Of a stretch of DNA of 29,292 nt, positions 1 through 10,000 are shown piece by piece; positions within the stretch are counted from its first letter, which is position 1; each line of letters starts with the position of its first letter. Source of the stretch: Saccoglossus kowalevskii (lineage: Eukaryota; Hemichordata; Enteropneusta; Harrimaniidae); assembly GCF_000003605.2 (NCBI RefSeq), contig NW_003113468.1:90879-120170 (forward strand). The letters are read 5' to 3'. The notes under the pieces are model-generated. The model saw only the letters and a program-made list of their open reading frames with translations. It was not told the DNA's origin and did no database searches. The translations under genes and the position numbers were made by a program.

Positions 1-969
1 AAATGCGAAACTTAGTGAAGCTGAATCTATATTGCACATTTTTGATTTGGTCTAATTATGGTTCAAATTCAAAATTTAGTATAAATACCGTTGGCAACCA
101 GACTTTATTATAGTAAATTTGTTTGAATTTGGTTTTTAATTCTAATGTGAGATTCATCACTAATTTTAGTTAATGTGAATAATCTTTTAACAAATGCTGT
201 CCGAGAATTACCATTCATTTTATTGTCAGTATTGAAAGCACAGTCCAGAAGATGATTATTTTTAATTGATTTTAGCCTTTCATAATATTTCAATATTTGT
301 GAACTAATGTCAATAATGAGAGGATAGCCACCAAGTTCAGCTCTAGTTGCATTGCTGCCTTAATATTTACACCTAAAATCTGTTGTTCAAAATGTGTTTT
401 TTCATAAAACAGATTTGGGATAAAATTGTTGTCAGTTATTTCTTTATTTTTTGTTTTAACAAGTTTGAAAATAAAATCCCCCTCCCCATATCTCAGATCC
501 ATATAATAAAATGGGTAGGATTGTACTGCGATATAACTGATTAGCATTTTTTGGTGAGACTATATAATTGTGTAGGCTAAGTGTTGTAAAATTACCACTA
601 CTTTGAAAGGTGATACCTGAGTAGGTATAAGTAGAAACAACTATTACCTCCCAGGTAAAATTTGCTATCTATCTTTCTTCCCCTGTTATTAAAAATAATA
701 ATTTTAGTTTTGTTAATATTAACTCCAAGTCTCTATTTGATACAGTAGCTTTTAATCTTGTAGTCCTGTACTTGTGTTTGAAAAAATGACACTATCATGT
801 GCAAAAAGTAGGCAATTAATATTGGTGCCATTAAGACTGACAGACTCAGATTTTTTAAAACTGTCAGATAGGTCATTGATGTAGATGTTAAATAATAATG
901 GGCTTAAGTTGTACCCTTGTTTAACACCACTAGATGATACAAATGGTTTGGTGCACCCCTGACCAGTCT

Positions 970-982
970 TAATAGCATACTT
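970..982. repeat. Target-site duplication, right copy of nested insertion
   Basis: Minus-strand AAGTATGCTATTA directly follows the A tail of the 983-1258 insertion and matches the copy at 1259-1271 with one mismatch. Removing the insert and one copy restores the reading frame of the host LINE across the junction. Confidence 0.8.
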
Positions 983-1258
983 TTTTTTTTTTTTATTCAA
1001 CAAATAAATTTACAGAGACAAGTACAAAAACAAAAACAGCCAACGCTGTATGCCAACAGCTACTTATAAAAATATAAACTAATACGCTAAGTATTGCGTT
1101 TCTGAATAGGACACTTTTGTCATTGAATCTGTCAAGACGTTTTTCTAAATTAAACACTTTTTTAATTTTACAAATGAATAGTCTGAAAGAGAATACTTTT
1201 CCGTCTTGTCTACAATCATATATAAATTGTTTTGCAATGATTATAATGTAATTCAAAA
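983..1258 (-). mobile_element. Nested short retro-insertion with poly(A) tail and 13-bp TSD
   Basis: A 276-bp segment splits the LINE reverse-transcriptase frame between 'NTKYAI' and 'KTGQG'. On the minus strand it ends in 'GTTGAATAAAAAAAA', a polyadenylation-signal-like hexamer running into an A tail (plus-strand T run 981-994). It is flanked by AAGTATGCCATTA (1259-1271) and AAGTATGCTATTA (970-982), which are target-site duplications with one difference. This is the signature of target-primed reverse transcription in trans (SINE) or of a 5'-truncated LINE. I do not recognise the body and see no convincing coding sequence in it. Confidence 0.8.
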
Positions 1259-1271
1259 TAATGGCATACTT
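1259..1271. repeat. Target-site duplication, left copy of nested insertion
   Basis: Minus-strand AAGTATGCCATTA lies at the 5' border of the nested retro-insertion and pairs with 970-982. Confidence 0.8.
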
Positions 1272-1746
1272 AGTATTTGAATACATTGATTGAATCAAAT
1301 TAATACATTTTTCTGTCACTCCTGCTTTTCCTAATTTAAATAATAGACCTTCACGCCAAACACAATCAAAAGCTTTGCGTAAGTCAACAAAGCAGGCATA
1401 AAGATATTTCTTGCCAATGCTATTTGTATATTTGTTTATAATTGACTTAAGGATGAAGTTGTTGTCTGTTTTCCTCCTATTCTTTCTAAATCCAAATTGA
1501 GAATCTTGTAAGAAATCATTATTGTTATGAACATTTTGACTCCTAGTATGAATAATGCTGTTGACAATTTTAGATGTACCATTAGAAAGAGCTATTCTCT
1601 TGTAATTATTGATATCAGAAATGTTTCCATATTTGTGAATTGGGACGATATAACTTTTCATTTATAACAGAATCAGGACCTGCTGATTTACCAAGTTTTT
1701 TTTGATAGCTGTAATGATTTCATTTAGTAATTTGTTTATCAAGATC

Positions 1747-1747
<1 letters not shown>

Positions 1748-1784
<37 letters not shown>
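1748..1784. repeat. (ATA)n microsatellite, probable LINE/SINE tail
   Basis: About twelve ATA repeats are followed by CTTTATTACGCCG. On the minus strand this reads AATAAAG then (TTA)n, the kind of microsatellite tail found at 3' ends of CR1/L2-like retroelements. The tail abuts the 5' side of the LINE remnant, so a second retroelement may have inserted there. Its body (roughly 1785-2100) is not recognisable. Confidence 0.6.
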
Positions 1785-1785
<1 letters not shown>

Positions 1786-2309
1786 TTTATTACGCCGTAT
1801 TGTGAAATTACATCTCAATTTTAGCTAATTATGATAAAAGTATAACAAAAAGAAGTAACTAAATCACATAAAAAAGACACAACTACTACTAGGTACAGTA
1901 CTAATAGTGCTTAACTGTGTTATGTTACCATAACTGTATTTACAATAACCCTTAGATACAAATGTAAACTTTCATCAACCTGCATATTTTTTTTTAAAAA
2001 ACATTGAGCAAATTATGTTAATTATAAAGATCTGGATTGTGATAGAAAATGGTCACACAGAATGGTCACATAGTCCTAAATATGAAAATTGTTTTTGTGG
2101 CAAAATGCACTTATGTCAACACTCGCAATTTGCATAAAAAATACTCAAAGAAAGCTTAGAAAACATCCTGTGTGCTGAGAGTACTGGAGACACATTGAAA
2201 TTAATTCAAAATTTAAGATTTGCCTTTCAAACGAGAAGCTTGGCAACTTGTGAATCTCAAATAGCAAACAAATATTCCAATGAACAAAATGAAATATTAT
2301 ACAAATTAA

Positions 2310-2600
2310 AGGGCGGTAGTCGTTGCGCCATGCATGCGCGAGATATATGGGTCTCATATAAACAAAGATGGCGACTTTTACTGTTGCGCAGATCAACGAG
2401 TACAAAATGGGACGTTACCAAGCTTTAATTAGGTATTTTTTAGGTGATTGGAAGGTATCGAAGGACGGTAATTAGTGCAAGTCGCACCCAGGTCAAACCT
2501 TGTACTTGTGATTTCTATTAGAAGAGCACATTGGATTGTGGGGAAATCAATGTTTATCAACACAAATGTCGCACATGGGCAGCGCAACAACCACCGCCCT
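2310..2600. mobile_element. TTAA-flanked MITE with ~21-bp terminal inverted repeats
   Basis: The left end reads AGGGCGGTAGTCGTTGCGC. The right end, reverse-complemented, reads AGGGCGGTGGTTGTTGCGC, a near-perfect inverted repeat with two differences. Both ends are bounded by TTAA (2306-2309 and 2601-2604), the target duplication typical of piggyBac-type transposition. The 291-bp body is more GC-rich than its surroundings and contains CpGs, which suggests a recent or foreign origin. It carries no full transposase, so it is non-autonomous. A 35-codon ATG frame inside is listed separately. Confidence 0.8.
2368..2475 (+). pseudogene. Short ATG frame inside the MITE, possible relic of a transposon protein N-terminus
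   Basis: ATG in the context AAAGATGG opens a 35-codon frame beginning MATFTVAQINEYKMGRYQAL and ending at TAG (2473-2475). The composition looks protein-like (hydrophobic positions spaced as in a helix, a W and several lysines near the end). It somewhat recalls the short N-terminal helical domains that begin many transposon-encoded proteins. I cannot assign a family. It may be the leftover first exon of the autonomous parent element, or chance. Confidence 0.35.
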
Positions 2601-2634
2601 TTAAGCAAATATTATGCATAAATGTAGGTCTGTA

Positions 2635-3375
2635 TATTATTTCTGGGCGCACATGTACACAGTTTCATTATAATGTGATGATTAATCCTAACTAAATTAG
2701 TGGAAAGCTGAAAAGTAAATTATTACGCAAATTTGGTAATTATTATGGATGTATATAAATCCAAAACTAATTAGATCGTTGTTAGAGTATATATGTACCA
2801 AGATTCATTGAATTAAGATAAGTACTGTCACAGACCATCTATGTACAAAGTTTCATTGAAATGTGATTTCAACCAAAAAATTATGAATTATTATGCAAAT
2901 TAGGTAATTAATATGATCTGATTTTAACCCAAGACTGAGCAGGTCTGTGCATTGTTCTAGAGCATCTATGTACCAAGTTTCATTTAAATGAAATAGTTAG
3001 TAGTTGTGTATCAGTGTAAAAGCTGAAAATTGGCTAATTATACAAATTATGTAATAATATGCATAGATTTTTACCCGAAACTAATCAGGTCTCTGCATAG
3101 TTCCAAGTTTCATTGAAAAGTAATAATTAAAATTGATTAATTATGCAAATAAGGTAATTTAAATGGATATTAACCTGTGCTTGTCCCATGACATCTATGT
3201 ACTAAGTTTCATTGAAATGTGATTAGTACTCGAGAAATCAGTGGAAAAGCCAAAAATTAGGTAATTAATATGCATAAATTTTTACCCATAACTAATCAAA
3301 TCTGTGCATTAGTCCAGAGCATCTATGTACCAAGTTTCATCAAAATTCAATGAGTGGCTCTTTGGATATCAGTGG
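2635..3375. repeat. Degenerate tandem array, ~100-140 bp monomers
   Basis: The phrase 'CTATGTACCAAGTTTCATT' or a variant recurs near 2656, 2798, 2844, 2971, 3101, 3199 and 3329. Between copies lie shared blocks such as 'TTATGCAAATTAGGTAATTA', 'GCATAAATTTTTACCC' and 'ACTAATCAGGTCTGTGCAT'. Spacing and similarity are irregular, so the array is old. Two copies keep an exact ATGCAAAT octamer (2893-2900, 3143-3150). No coding potential is seen. Confidence 0.8.
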
Positions 3376-3604
3376 AAGATATCACTTTTAATTGAATTTT
3401 CTCATATATTAAAACAGTTATAGATGTGTTTCACTACATCATTTATAAAGTCTTCATTTTAATTGTTTAACATATTAATAACTGCTCATTGTTTTTGTTG
3501 TTGAGTTTTCTGAACAAACATTCTCTTTCTTTAGTGGATAACTGACATGACAGCAAGAAGCGTTTTCAATTTCTTTAATTTCACAAACATTTTCTATCAG
3601 AGTT

Positions 3605-3640
3605 TAGTACATTATTGTATTGTATTGTATTGTATTCCCA
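3605..3640. repeat. (TATTG)n microsatellite
   Basis: A short run of about five TATTG repeats within otherwise unique AT-rich sequence. Confidence 0.7.
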
Positions 3641-3696
3641 TTTTGATCTGTATGTAAGCAATGTGCACTTATCCTCAGTTTGGTCGATATTTTTAA

Positions 3697-3774
3697 TTAA
3701 AAACAGATTTTTCTTTAGGGAAGGGAAATACTTGCAAATAGCAAGTATTTCTTTAGAGAAAAATCTGTTTTTAA
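3697..3774. repeat. Long near-perfect hairpin, 78 bp
   Basis: The left arm starts TTAAAAACAGATTTTTCT and ends AAATACTTGC; the right arm is its reverse complement, with a small bulge of about five extra bases on the left (GGGAAGGG side). The loop is about five bases around AAATA. Either strand would fold into a stem of more than 30 bp. It could be a palindromic miniature transposon or a small-RNA precursor. Nothing in the primary sequence decides. Confidence 0.75.
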
Positions 3775-3779
3775 CTTTC

Positions 3780-4060
3780 TTTATGTTCTCAGTTTATTTT
3801 TATGGTTTACACATTTGTCATTGTGCATAAATTCCTTACATCTTTTCTGGAATTGAGCTTTTTCACAAATGTCTTTATAATCTGTTTTCCAGACAGTTTA
3901 ATTCATCCAATATTTTATCATTTGCTTAGTGGTTTTCTATGAAAGAGGATATCTCCCTAGTTCAAGTAAACAAGCTAGATTTGGAGCCCTGCTATTCACC
4001 TCCAGCAAACTAAGTCTTGCAAAATTTTGTGTGGAGCTTTTCCATTTGAGCTGCAAATAA
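3780..4060 (-). mobile_element. Second decayed LINE C-terminal fragment
   Basis: On the minus strand, 4013-4045 encodes MEKLHTKFCKT. After a stop and frameshift, 3943-4005 encodes a segment reading 'RAPNLACLLELGRYPL'. This matches the C-terminal '..EK.H..FCK..L.V...A.N.A...ELGRYPL' block of CR1/jockey-like LINEs, and parallels 'ATRAELGGYPL' in the remnant at the left edge. Several stops follow. It is a short, dead relic of the same broad family. Confidence 0.65.
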
Positions 4061-4107
4061 GGTTACACAAATCATTCAACCAAATTTCTGACAATAATAA
4101 TGTAGCT

Positions 4108-4165
4108 GATGAATATTTTAAACATAGTTGGTGCTGATTGATGAATATTTTAAACATGGTTGGTC
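4108..4165 (+). repeat. Tandem duplication of ~30 bp
   Basis: TGATGAATATTTTAAACAT followed by (A/G)GTTGGT occurs twice in a row with one substitution. This is a small local duplication. Confidence 0.7.
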
Positions 4166-4169
4166 ATCA

Positions 4170-4500
4170 CCCATGATAGATCCTTATTGTTTTCATTTTT
4201 GGGTAGCCAAGGGAGGCTAGTCTCGGTTAAACCTATGTTTTGGGAACTGCCTTTTTGAGATGGGAAGGGGTCTTAGTAGGTTCTACATTATTAAGATCTC
4301 CAGCAAGCCAGCCTACTGCTTCTTTCAATCCACCTCATTCCCTGTCCTTTTGACAGAAAGTCACCAAGTGTACTTTCACCAGATCTTACAGATATAAGGT
4401 TTCATCTTGTGGTCTTGACTTCTAGGACTATCTTGTTCTGGAAAAGCAATATTTGTGTAGTATAGGATGTCCCCAAACCATTTTACATGTAATTGGATTG
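4170..4500. other. Unassigned intergenic stretch
   Basis: Slightly more complex sequence than its surroundings. One minus-strand frame contains a stretch reading 'GESTLGDFLSKGQGMRW' before stops, which could be a degraded coding relic. I recognise no family and no splice-supported exon. Confidence 0.25.
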
Positions 4501-4559
4501 TACAGTAGTACCCTTTCAACCAGCATTTTTTATTCTAGGCCTGTCTTTGTTCTAGTACT

Positions 4560-5230
4560 TATGTAATCCACGAGTGATGTCAGTACCAAGCTTGAAAGAA
4601 ATCGTTCAAGGCATGCCAAATTTGATTGCATGGTCGGTTTGAAGGCTAAAAATAGCCAACAGTCTATCAAAAATCATTGAAACAAAAATCAACACACCAA
4701 AGTATACTATATTGTATTGTCTTTGCACCTGCTTTCAATAAAATAAGTCAAGAAATAATAAGAAAAGACACAAGGAAATAACATAAATCATACAAAAACA
4801 GAAATGGAAAACTGCCTGGGAAAATCAAATGTTGGTGTTTCTTTGGACAAAAAATGGTCACCCATCAGTCATTTTGAATCAAATCACAAAACTGACGTGC
4901 TTCCAAAATGTTTCATCAAAATCCAAAAATAACTGAAGACAACATTCATTCATTATGTCATTATGTCTACCATATTTAAGCCAATTATGTAAAAATATGA
5001 AGGCATACTTGAGAAACAGTTGATGACATGTTCAAATGTTAATCTTTTGGACAAACATTCTAACTAGTCTGTCAAAGGCAAGAAAAATCAAAAAAAAATC
5101 ACCATGACTTGTCTTAATTAGTACCAACTTTGAACAAAATCAGTCCAGGTATGTCGAAGATAAGACGATGGACGGACGGAGACAGACACACGTACAGATG
5201 GAACCCAAAATCCTGGTATCAGACTTCTTC
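4560..5230. repeat. Dispersed-repeat remnants of the 'CCAAGTTTGAA..AAATC' type
   Basis: Several degenerate monomers occur: 'GTACCAAGCTTGAAAGAAATC' near 4580, 'AAATGGTCACCCATCAGTCA' near 4850, 'TAGTACCAACTTTGAAC' near 5120, and the 'GATGGACGGACGGAGACAGAC' tract near 5170. Related phrases recur in the introns of the large minus-strand gene. They look like scattered copies of one old repeat family. Confidence 0.5.
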
Positions 5231-5238
5231 CAGCTGGG

Positions 5239-5288
5239 ATTATAATACGACTAGATATATATAGATATATGTCTAGTCGTATTATAAT
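5239..5288. repeat. Perfect palindromic hairpin, 50 bp
   Basis: ATTATAATACGACTAGA (5239-5255) is repeated in inverted form as TCTAGTCGTATTATAAT (5272-5288) around an AT-rich loop. It directly follows the 'GGACGGAGACAGAC' repeat tract and may be the terminus of that element. It lacks terminator context in this eukaryotic setting. Confidence 0.75.
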
Positions 5289-5289
5289 G

Positions 5290-6590
5290 TGAATAGATTG
5301 TATAATTTTTACATAAGTATTGAAAGATGATTCAATAGTCGCGATAATCAAAAATTAGTTCTCGTAAAAACACAATAAAAGGTATTTGTCAAATGGCCAT
5401 GGATTAAAAAAAACTTATTTATTGACAAATGAAAAAAAGGTGCCAGAAACTGACAAATTAACAATTTTATTGAGAGTGAGTAATAACTTGAACAAGCCGT
5501 TAGGCTGATTTTTTTCGAGTGTTGCCATGGTAATGTTACTATAGACTCAAAAACAAAATAGTAACTGTAGGCACACGTACTCAAGCAAATTATAATGGCT
5601 GTTGCCATGGCCATGGTGGGCCAGGTATTTTTTTCAGATTTTACTGGCTAACTAGATTGAAGGTGTCACACCTCCATGCCAGGTTTGAATGAAATTGGCC
5701 TAGCTCAAAAAATCCCCAAAGAGTTAAGACGTGAAGGGTACACATACACACAAAAGTGAATATAAGGGCAATCCTAGCGAAGTGGGCCACCAAGAAAATG
5801 GTATATTATATGCTGGAAGTCTGGACTCATGAAACAGCTTTAAATAGTATGCTAATGAAATCCATTGTTTTTAGTCTGTCACTCATCTTTAGTATCTGAA
5901 GGTGCAGTGGAATGTTTATCCACAAATTAACTTTGTATGGCTATTGTCAGTTGGAACTATATCAGTGAAGTCAGTGGAATATGCGCACATGTTTACTTTT
6001 ATAGTTATGATCTGAAGTGGAGGCTGCCTTTATTCTCTAGTCAAATTCATACAATATCTAAACCATGTTAGTTAACATAACAGTATTTATTTACCAAATT
6101 CTTAATTAACACTTAAGTATGGAAAAAAAAGTGAAACTCTGCACTAAATACAACATAGTCAATTTGGAGCAATACCGTAATAAATAAATAAAATGTATTA
6201 TGGGAGAGAACCTCCCATTGTAGAAAAAAAAAATTATCAATATTAGAGATTGCTCAAAATACTTTGTTTTTCATTGAGGGCCAGGCAAATATTAGGCTCT
6301 TTTGACGCATGAACATGAACACATTAGTATCATCATTGCAAAACACCTACTACCGAACATACGAGTCTTTTATCAAATTGGATCAAATAAAAGCAAGAGA
6401 AATTGAATATCTGATTAAATGATTTTACGAGGAAGCTACTGAATGAGCAGGTGGTTTGTGGTTGAAATCAACATGTAGTTTGCTATATATGCATGGTTGA
6501 GGTGCAATTCCTACAGGTTATTGGTAGTCAATGGTCTGATTGTCATACTTTAACAAAATAATACTGTGAATTTCTGCAGTCCCATTGTGG
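5290..6590. other. Intergenic region, no gene seen
   Basis: AT-rich sequence without splice-supported exons. A degraded dispersed-repeat monomer lies around 5665-5750 ('ATGCCAGGTTTGAATGAAATT'). Two TTGCCATGG-containing sites lie at 5521 and about 5594. Nothing else is recognisable. Confidence 0.6.
5521..5534 (+). promoter_or_regulatory. RFX X-box-like motif
   Basis: GTTGCCATGGTAAT differs at one base from the ciliary X-box form GTNRCC-N2-RGYAAC (final C is T). It lies about 1.4 kb beyond the 3' end of the FSIP2-like gene, not at a promoter I can identify. It may therefore be a distal site or chance. Confidence 0.25.
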
Positions 6591-6595
6591 TTTTG

Positions 6596-6753
6596 TGTTA
6601 TCACTGCATAGATATGTACATGTTATCACTGCATAGATATGTACATGTTATCACTGCATAGATATGTACATGTTATCACTGCATAGAGATATGTACATGT
6701 TATCACTGCATAGATATGTACATGTTATCACTGCATAGATATGTACATGTTAT
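6596..6753. repeat. 25-bp minisatellite, ~6 copies
   Basis: The unit TGTTATCACTGCATAGATATG plus TACA is repeated six times nearly identically; one copy carries a 2-bp insertion (GAGATATG). Such homogeneity means recent expansion. It lies in the intergenic space downstream of the large minus-strand gene. Confidence 0.9.
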
Positions 6754-6900
6754 AGTAAACATTCAACCACAAATCATTGCTTTGCTCATTCAGTAAAGTG
6801 ACAATAGAGAATCCAAAAAGTAATATTACTGATAATACTAGGAATAAAAGCAACTACCATTCAATAAAGTCAACAAACACAAAACATTTAATTTGTATGT

Positions 6901-6984
6901 TTTATTCATTTGATAGGTGTTACTTGATATAATGTTTCGTAAGTTGCGATAAATTATTTCATCATTACAAATCATTTTTTTATT
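6901..6984 (-). terminator. Candidate polyadenylation signals of the FSIP2-like gene
   Basis: On the minus strand, AATAAA occurs at 6979-6984, about 60 nt after the stop codon, and again at 6901-6906. Either would give a short 3' UTR. No in-frame coding continues past the TAG at 7044-7046. Confidence 0.55.
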
Positions 6985-7043
6985 TTTTTTGGTCTTGGTC
7001 TTCATAACTACTTATTCTGCATCACACACGCTGTTGTCCTTGA

Positions 7044-10000
7044 CTACAGATGATGATGGCGCGCCAACAGTGCTTCATTATCTTCAACATTGTCCACTTC
7101 AGCCACAGTAATAATCTCTTGTACTCGTGATGATGACCCAACAACTTTATTATCTTCGTCCCGACTTATATTTTCTGCTTGTGATGATGATGACATAGTA
7201 ACGTCTGCATTAACTGGAGCAATCTCACTTGCACTGTTTGTGGTCGCTGTATTCTTCGTATCAGATGAATGCCTGCTTGATTTCTTAAACAGACGACTTA
7301 AACGAGATCTGATTGAAGTGCGACTTGATCGTGGTTTACTTTGATCCTCAACATTTGTAAGGGAAGATTGCTGGTTAGTTGCGCTTGAGGTGTTAAAAAG
7401 CTCTGTCACATGTTCCACACTACTTCTATTTATAGCATTTTCTGTAGCAGTTTGTAAGTCAATGATGTTTGTTTTTACTTCAGGTTCAACTTTAGAATTT
7501 TTACGAGATAATCTAAACAAGAGACTAGGACGACTTGAGGAGGTAGGTGATTCAGGCTCAGAAAATGTCTCCATTTGTATAGCACTTTTTTCTTTCTTGA
7601 TGGTATCACTGGAAACAACGACATTAGAACTCAAAGATGAAACTTGTTCATTTGAATCAATCAAGACATCTTGTTGCGACTTTCTTGCATCAGGCTTTCC
7701 ATCAACTGAAGCTGGATCATGGGATGTTGAAGATATTTTTCGTGATGATCTTGACAGAGTCTTTGATATTCTCTTCAAGAGACTGCGGCGACTTGATTTT
7801 CTAGATGAAGGTTCAGATTTGTCAGAATCATTTCTGTGTTCTGATACACAAGCTTTCATCATTTGTGCACCATCATCTTTGCTGATTTCTTTATCAGAAA
7901 TAGCTTTAGAGCTAAGGCTTACAGCGTTTGATAACTTAGACGTTGTTGATATATTGTCACCAGAAACAGCTCCGAGGCCAGCTTTCGGTAATTTTGATTG
8001 CTGACTGGTCTTTGCATCAACTTCCATATTGGATTTATTAGACGTTGTTGATACATTCTCACCAGAAACAGCTCCAATGCTAGCTTTCGGTAATTTTGAT
8101 TGTTGACTGGTCTTTGCATCAACTTCCATATTGGATTTATTAGACGTTGTTGATACATTCTCACCAGAAACAGCTCCAATGCTAGCTTTCGGTAATTTTG
8201 ATTGTTGACTGGTCTTTGCATCAACTTCCATATTGGATTTATTAGACGTTGTTGATACATTCTCACCAGAACCAGCTCCAATGCTAGCTTTCGATAATTT
8301 TGATTGTTGACTGGTCTTTGCATCAACTTCCATATTGGATTTATTAGACGTTGTTGATACATTCTCACCAGAACCAGCTCCAATGCTAGCTTTCGGTAAT
8401 TTTGATTGCTGACTGGTCTTTGCATCAACTTCCATATTGGATTTATTAGACGTTGTTGATACATTCTCACCAGAACCAGCTCCAATGCTAGCTTTCGATA
8501 ATTTTGATTGCTGACTGGTCTTTGCATCAACTTCCATATTGGATTTATTAGACGTTGTTGATACATTCTCACCAGAACCAGCTCCAATGCTAGTTTTCGA
8601 TAATTTTGATTGTTGACTGGTCTTTGCATCAACTTCCATATTGGATTTGGATGAAGTTTTTCCATTCACACCAGAAATAACTTTGATGCTAGCTTTCGAT
8701 AACTTGAATTGTTGACTGGACTGTGCATTAACTTCCATATTGGATTTTTTAGACGTTGTTGATACATTCTCACCAGAAACAGCTCCAATGCTAGCTTTCG
8801 ATAATTTTGATTGTTGACTGGTCTTTGCATCAACTTCCATATTGGATTTTTTAGACGTTGTTGATACATTCTCACCAGAAACAGCTCCGAGGCCAGCTTT
8901 CGATAATTTTGATTGTTGACTGGTCTTTGCATCAACTTCCATATTGGATTTATTAGACGTTGTTGATACATTCTCACCAAAAACAGCTCCAATGCTAGCT
9001 TTCGGTAATTTTGATTGTTGACTGGTCTTTGCAATAACTTCCATATTGGATTTGGATGAAGTTTTTCCATTCACACCAGAAATAACTTTGATGCTAGCTT
9101 TCGATAACTTGAATTGTTGACTGGACTGTGCATTAACTTCCATATTGGATTTAGTATTTCCACCATGAACAGCTCCAATGCTAGCTTTTGATAACTTGGA
9201 CTGTTGACTTGTCTTTGCACCTACTTTCATATTTGATTTAGAAGATGTTTTAGTAGTTTCACCATAAACAGCTCCTAGGCTAGCTTTTGATAATTTTGAT
9301 AGGTGACTGGTCTTTGCAATAACTTCCATATTGGATTTGGAGGAAGTTTTTCCATTCACACTAGAAATAACTTTGATGCTAGCTTTTGATAACTTGAATT
9401 GTTGATTTGTCTTTGCATCAACTTCCATATTGGATTTATTAGACGTTGTTGATACATTCTCACCAGAAACAGCTCCAATGCTAGCTTTCGATAATTTTGA
9501 TTGTTGACTGGTCTTTGCATCAACTTCCATATTGGATTTATTAGACGTTGTTGATACATTCTCACCAGAACCAGCTCCAATGCTAGCTTTCGATAATTTT
9601 GATTGTTGACTGGTCTTTGCATCAACTTCCATATTGGATTTATTAGACGTTGTTAATACATTCTCACCAGAAACAGCTCCTAGGCTAGCCTTCGAAAACT
9701 TGGATTGTTGACTGGTTTCTGACTCAATTGGTGATAGCATAACTGAATTCCTGTGATTCATCACAAAATGGCTGGACATTTGGACAATTTGACTCAATGG
9801 AATTGGTGATGGTGGCCTTGGATTACTAGATACAGCATCAAAATCATGAACTTCATCTTCCATGCCACTATCTTCTTCTGCTTCTACTTCAGATTCAGAG
9901 TCAGAAGGTAGAATTTCAGGCTTTTCAACAATAATAGGTTTTGAATGCCCTGGCAATTTAAAACGCACTGATCCTGAGGAGCTGGTACGACAACTCAACT

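Larger units (their letters stand above)
1..1740 (-). mobile_element. Degenerate CR1/jockey-like LINE, reverse transcriptase to C-terminus, broken
   Basis: Read on the minus strand, this is the 3' part of a non-LTR retrotransposon, truncated by the left window edge. In order it shows a 'GKSAGPDSVINE'-like fingers segment near 1690 (frameshifted), 'DINNYKRIALS' near 1600, 'QFGFRKNR' near 1490, the palm motif 'FVDLRKAFDCVW' near 1370, 'GVKQGYNLSPLLFNIYINDL' near 890-930, and a C-terminal 'ATRAELGGYPL' block near 318-350. These are standard reverse-transcriptase landmarks of LINEs. The catalytic [YF]xDD box reads FAHD, so one aspartate is lost. The frame is shifted in several places and interrupted by an insertion at 983-1258. 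The element is therefore dead. The family assignment (CR1/jockey-like) rests on motif style only. Confidence 0.85.

Noticed and set aside
2145-2428. Short open frames on both strands across the MITE boundary
   Set aside because: They run from unique DNA into the transposon end, so they cannot be an old gene. Composition is random-like.
5118-5614. Minus-strand frames of 77 and 88 codons
   Set aside because: The first translates a dispersed repeat ('PSVRVSVSVRPSS' from the GGACGGA tract). The second has no family match and no splice context.
6596-6753. CRISPR-like short repeats
   Set aside because: It is a contiguous 25-bp tandem repeat without spacers.
7919-9625. Minus-strand repeats 'NPIWKLMQRPVNNQNYRKLA' in a second frame
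   Set aside because: This is an alternative frame of the 102-bp array. It is broken in several places, whereas the main frame is continuous for 1535 codons.
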